Shown here: piece after piece, positions 62,249 to 64,000 of the stretch
How the letters are laid out: every line of letters begins with the position of its first letter
How positions within the stretch are numbered: position 1 is the first letter of the stretch
From: Bacteroidota bacterium
GTDB taxonomy: Bacteria > Bacteroidota > Bacteroidia > Bacteroidales > CAIWKO01
Length of the DNA: 64,000 nt
Direction of reading: 5' to 3'
NCBI GenBank assembly: GCA_037133915.1
Contig: JBAXND010000011.1
Location: 1 to 64,000 of the forward strand
The notes under the pieces: generated by a model
The model's input: the letters and a program-made list of their open reading frames with translations, nothing else
Told to the model about the DNA's origin: nothing
The model's database searches: none
Position numbers and translations under genes: made by a program

Positions 62249-64000
62249 TTAGAAGTGAGCTAATTTAGTAATATTTTTATTATTTTTTCCTTCAACAGAA
62301 AAGAAAAACATTCCTGAAGGCAGATTAGAAATATCTATTTCATCGGTAAAGTTGCCTGATATTTTTTCGTATAACCGCCGGTAAACATCACGACCTGTAA
62401 TATCCTGTATTGAAATTCTCAAATCCTGAAGCGTCGCAACATCCAGTGAAAAGGTAAAACTGTTTTCTGCAGGATTTGGAAATACAGTTAACCCATTGAA
62501 TCCATTATTCTCATCTATTCCGGAGACTGAGGTATAACCGGCTTCCCAGCCTGCTGCCGTATTTTGGCCATTCGATAAAAATTTGACCAGCATTTTTCCG
62601 GTGAGACTTGTTACATCCGACGGAACTGAGTCGCCCGTAAAATGCGCCAGTACTGTACCCGACGGTAATTCTGTTACCTCAACATAATCATCGGAAGCCA
62701 ACGCAAAGGAACTGAAATGAAGTGTTACACTACTTGCGCCAACAGGTTGAATACGCCAACGACACAACGAATTATTGTGGTAATTCTGATTATTTCCACT
62801 CTCATCACTCAGGCTTCCCGAAGATGCCGTCATGTCAGTAAGTCCCGTACAATAAACCGGAATTACCGAGGCGTATGTTGCCAACCATCCTGACATTGCG
62901 GTATCGGCGTTTGTTAGAAATCTGACAAGCATCTGATCACCGGATGATGAAATCTGAGCCGGCACATTATTTCCAGAGAATGTGCCGAGAACTGGATCAG
63001 CAGTTGAAGCACCGTCATACACAATTACAACATCGGAATCTGCCTGAGTATTAAAATCAATGAAGGTCAGCACGATTGAATTTACAGAATCGGCAGGAGC
63101 AATGAGCCATTGACAGTCAAAATTATTGCCATAACTGTTCAGAGGACCGCTTCCGTCTTCAATTGTTCCTGACTGTGCTAAAATAGTTTTTGTTCCGCTG
63201 CAGCTAACGGGATATCCCTGGCTGCTGTCTGGAAAAAAGTTGACAATAAGCTCATGATCCAGGGTAAAATCATTGCCGCCCGGCATAAGGTTATCAAGAG
63301 TAAAATAGCCGTCGTACGAACCGCTCCAGCCCCAGTTAAAATGAAAATAGGTGGTATCCTGATAACCGTCGCAAACAAAAGCATGCCCTGAAATATTGCT
63401 TGTATCAGCCCATCCGGCATAGTATAACGGTTTATGCTTATCCAGATGCGCCAGGATTATTCCTTTCCAGTTTTGAGTACAGGTATCCCGGAAAATATAT
63501 TCGCACGAAGGTGAATATTTGAAATAATTTCTGAGCGACCACGCTGCTTTATGATTGAACATTCCCGAGCCGCCTGCACCATAATCAAGATCAACTGAAA
63601 CGCCCAGATGGAAAAGCAATTCAGCAACAGCATCATTATACTTAGTAAGTTTCAGTGGCATTTCATCCCAGCGGTAATCTGTAGATCCAAAATCAGCAGA
63701 AAGCGTTCCATATGTAGGATGAACGTAAGTATAGGCACCCACACCCTGTTCAGGCCAACGATAATAATTCATAATTTGCCCCATCGCCGCAGGTACACAA
63801 CCTGCCCAGGCATGCCCATCGGGACCACCCTGCCCGGCAGGGCAATCCGCATTATAATATTTTCCCTGATCCCAGGTTGTTTTTATTAAAGGTAAAACAG
63901 ATTTACCTGATTTAAGATTTTTAAGACCTGACGGAGCACTTGTCAACAGCCGATTCCATTCGTCACTCACATTTTTTTTAACAGGATAATTATTTGTGAT
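62249..64000 (-). CDS. Secreted C10 peptidase with CUB domains and T9SS signal (truncated at the window edge)
   Basis: The frame is open to the right edge, so the signal peptide and most of the propeptide are missing; a GTG at 63970 is not a real start since the frame and the homology continue past it (SDEWNRLLTSAPSGLKNL aligns with the propeptide end of the paralogue). 584 residues are visible. Catalytic Cys in WAGCVPAAMGQIMNYY, His in SGHAFVCDGYQ. Two CUB-like domains (SGTIEDGSGPL, VVIVYDGAST; SGSLSDESGNN, YVEVTELPSG) and a T9SS domain (VFPNPAENSFTFSL, NLPSGMFFFSVEG). Upstream gene of a two-gene unit. Confidence 0.9.
   Translation of the reverse strand: MTNNYPVKKNVSDEWNRLLTSAPSGLKNLKSGKSVLPLIKTTWDQGKYYNADCPAGQGGPDGHAWAGCVPAAMGQIMNYYRWPEQGVGAYTYVHPTYGTLSADFGSTDYRWDEMPLKLTKYNDAVAELLFHLGVSVDLDYGAGGSGMFNHKAAWSLRNYFKYSPSCEYIFRDTCTQNWKGIILAHLDKHKPLYYAGWADTSNISGHAFVCDGYQDTTYFHFNWGWSGSYDGYFTLDNLMPGGNDFTLDHELIVNFFPDSSQGYPVSCSGTKTILAQSGTIEDGSGPLNSYGNNFDCQWLIAPADSVNSIVLTFIDFNTQADSDVVIVYDGASTADPVLGTFSGNNVPAQISSSGDQMLVRFLTNADTAMSGWLATYASVIPVYCTGLTDMTASSGSLSDESGNNQNYHNNSLCRWRIQPVGASSVTLHFSSFALASDDYVEVTELPSGTVLAHFTGDSVPSDVTSLTGKMLVKFLSNGQNTAAGWEAGYTSVSGIDENNGFNGLTVFPNPAENSFTFSLDVATLQDLRISIQDITGRDVYRRLYEKISGNFTDEIDISNLPSGMFFFSVEGKNNKNITKLAHF

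Overview
The window reads as a chromosome fragment of a Bacteroidota bacterium, probably a free-living or anaerobic member outside the well-studied genera (lineage is inference). The signs are several proteins ending in type IX secretion (T9SS) type A sorting domains, a PorE-like OmpA protein, a SusC/RagA-like TonB-dependent receptor, lipoproteins with a Cys-Lys-Lys start, and recurrent TAnnTTTG -7 promoter boxes just upstream of genes in place of purine-rich ribosome binding sites. No phage, plasmid, insertion sequence, CRISPR array, rRNA or convincing tRNA was seen.

Layout. 0-5 kb: a truncated fibronectin-like surface protein, an Rh-type ammonia channel and a secreted serine protease. 5-12.2 kb: mfd, a 2-hydroxyacid dehydrogenase, a probably PPi-dependent phosphofructokinase and an exported M28 peptidase. 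12.2-17 kb: an acetate transporter, two paralogous lipoproteins, a lipocalin-like lipoprotein and a BNR-repeat secreted protein. 17.2-19.5 kb: the pabA / pabB-pabC folate branch, divergent. 19.5-25.6 kb: a FISUMP secreted protein, an unknown secreted protein, a PfkB sugar kinase, a transglutaminase-like membrane protein, a YD-repeat-like protein, then 1.1 kb of non-coding DNA with a 199-bp tandem repeat. 25.6-32.5 kb: a nucleoside phosphorylase, a universal stress protein, cinA, rpmB, and a TonB-dependent receptor with a small partner. 32.4-37.8 kb: a TPR protein and two exported C1B cysteine peptidases, then YgiQ.

38.8-55.2 kb is the most unusual part. An operon-like set encodes two exported caspase-fold peptidases (one metacaspase-like, one fused to a very long TPR array and carrying an EF-hand-like loop) with an HtrA-like protease between them. 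After a duplicated small secreted protein and a TerC protein come an ECF-type sigma factor with a TPR-bearing membrane anti-sigma candidate, a 31-residue lysine-rich microprotein, and a four-gene operon CHASE2 - FecR/TPR-like - PPC-like - CHAT peptidase. All three caspase-superfamily members keep His and Cys and have export signals, so they should act in the periplasm or at the surface. I suggest this is an envelope sensing and proteolysis module; that is inference.

55.2-64 kb: a SanA-like protein with extra membrane helices, a stand-alone TonB C-terminal domain protein, the PorE-like protein translationally coupled to aroC, and two tandem C10 (streptopain-like) peptidases with CUB domains and T9SS signals; the second runs off the right edge. 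The T9SS cargo, the PorE-like protein and the many peptidases fit an organism that degrades protein outside the cell.
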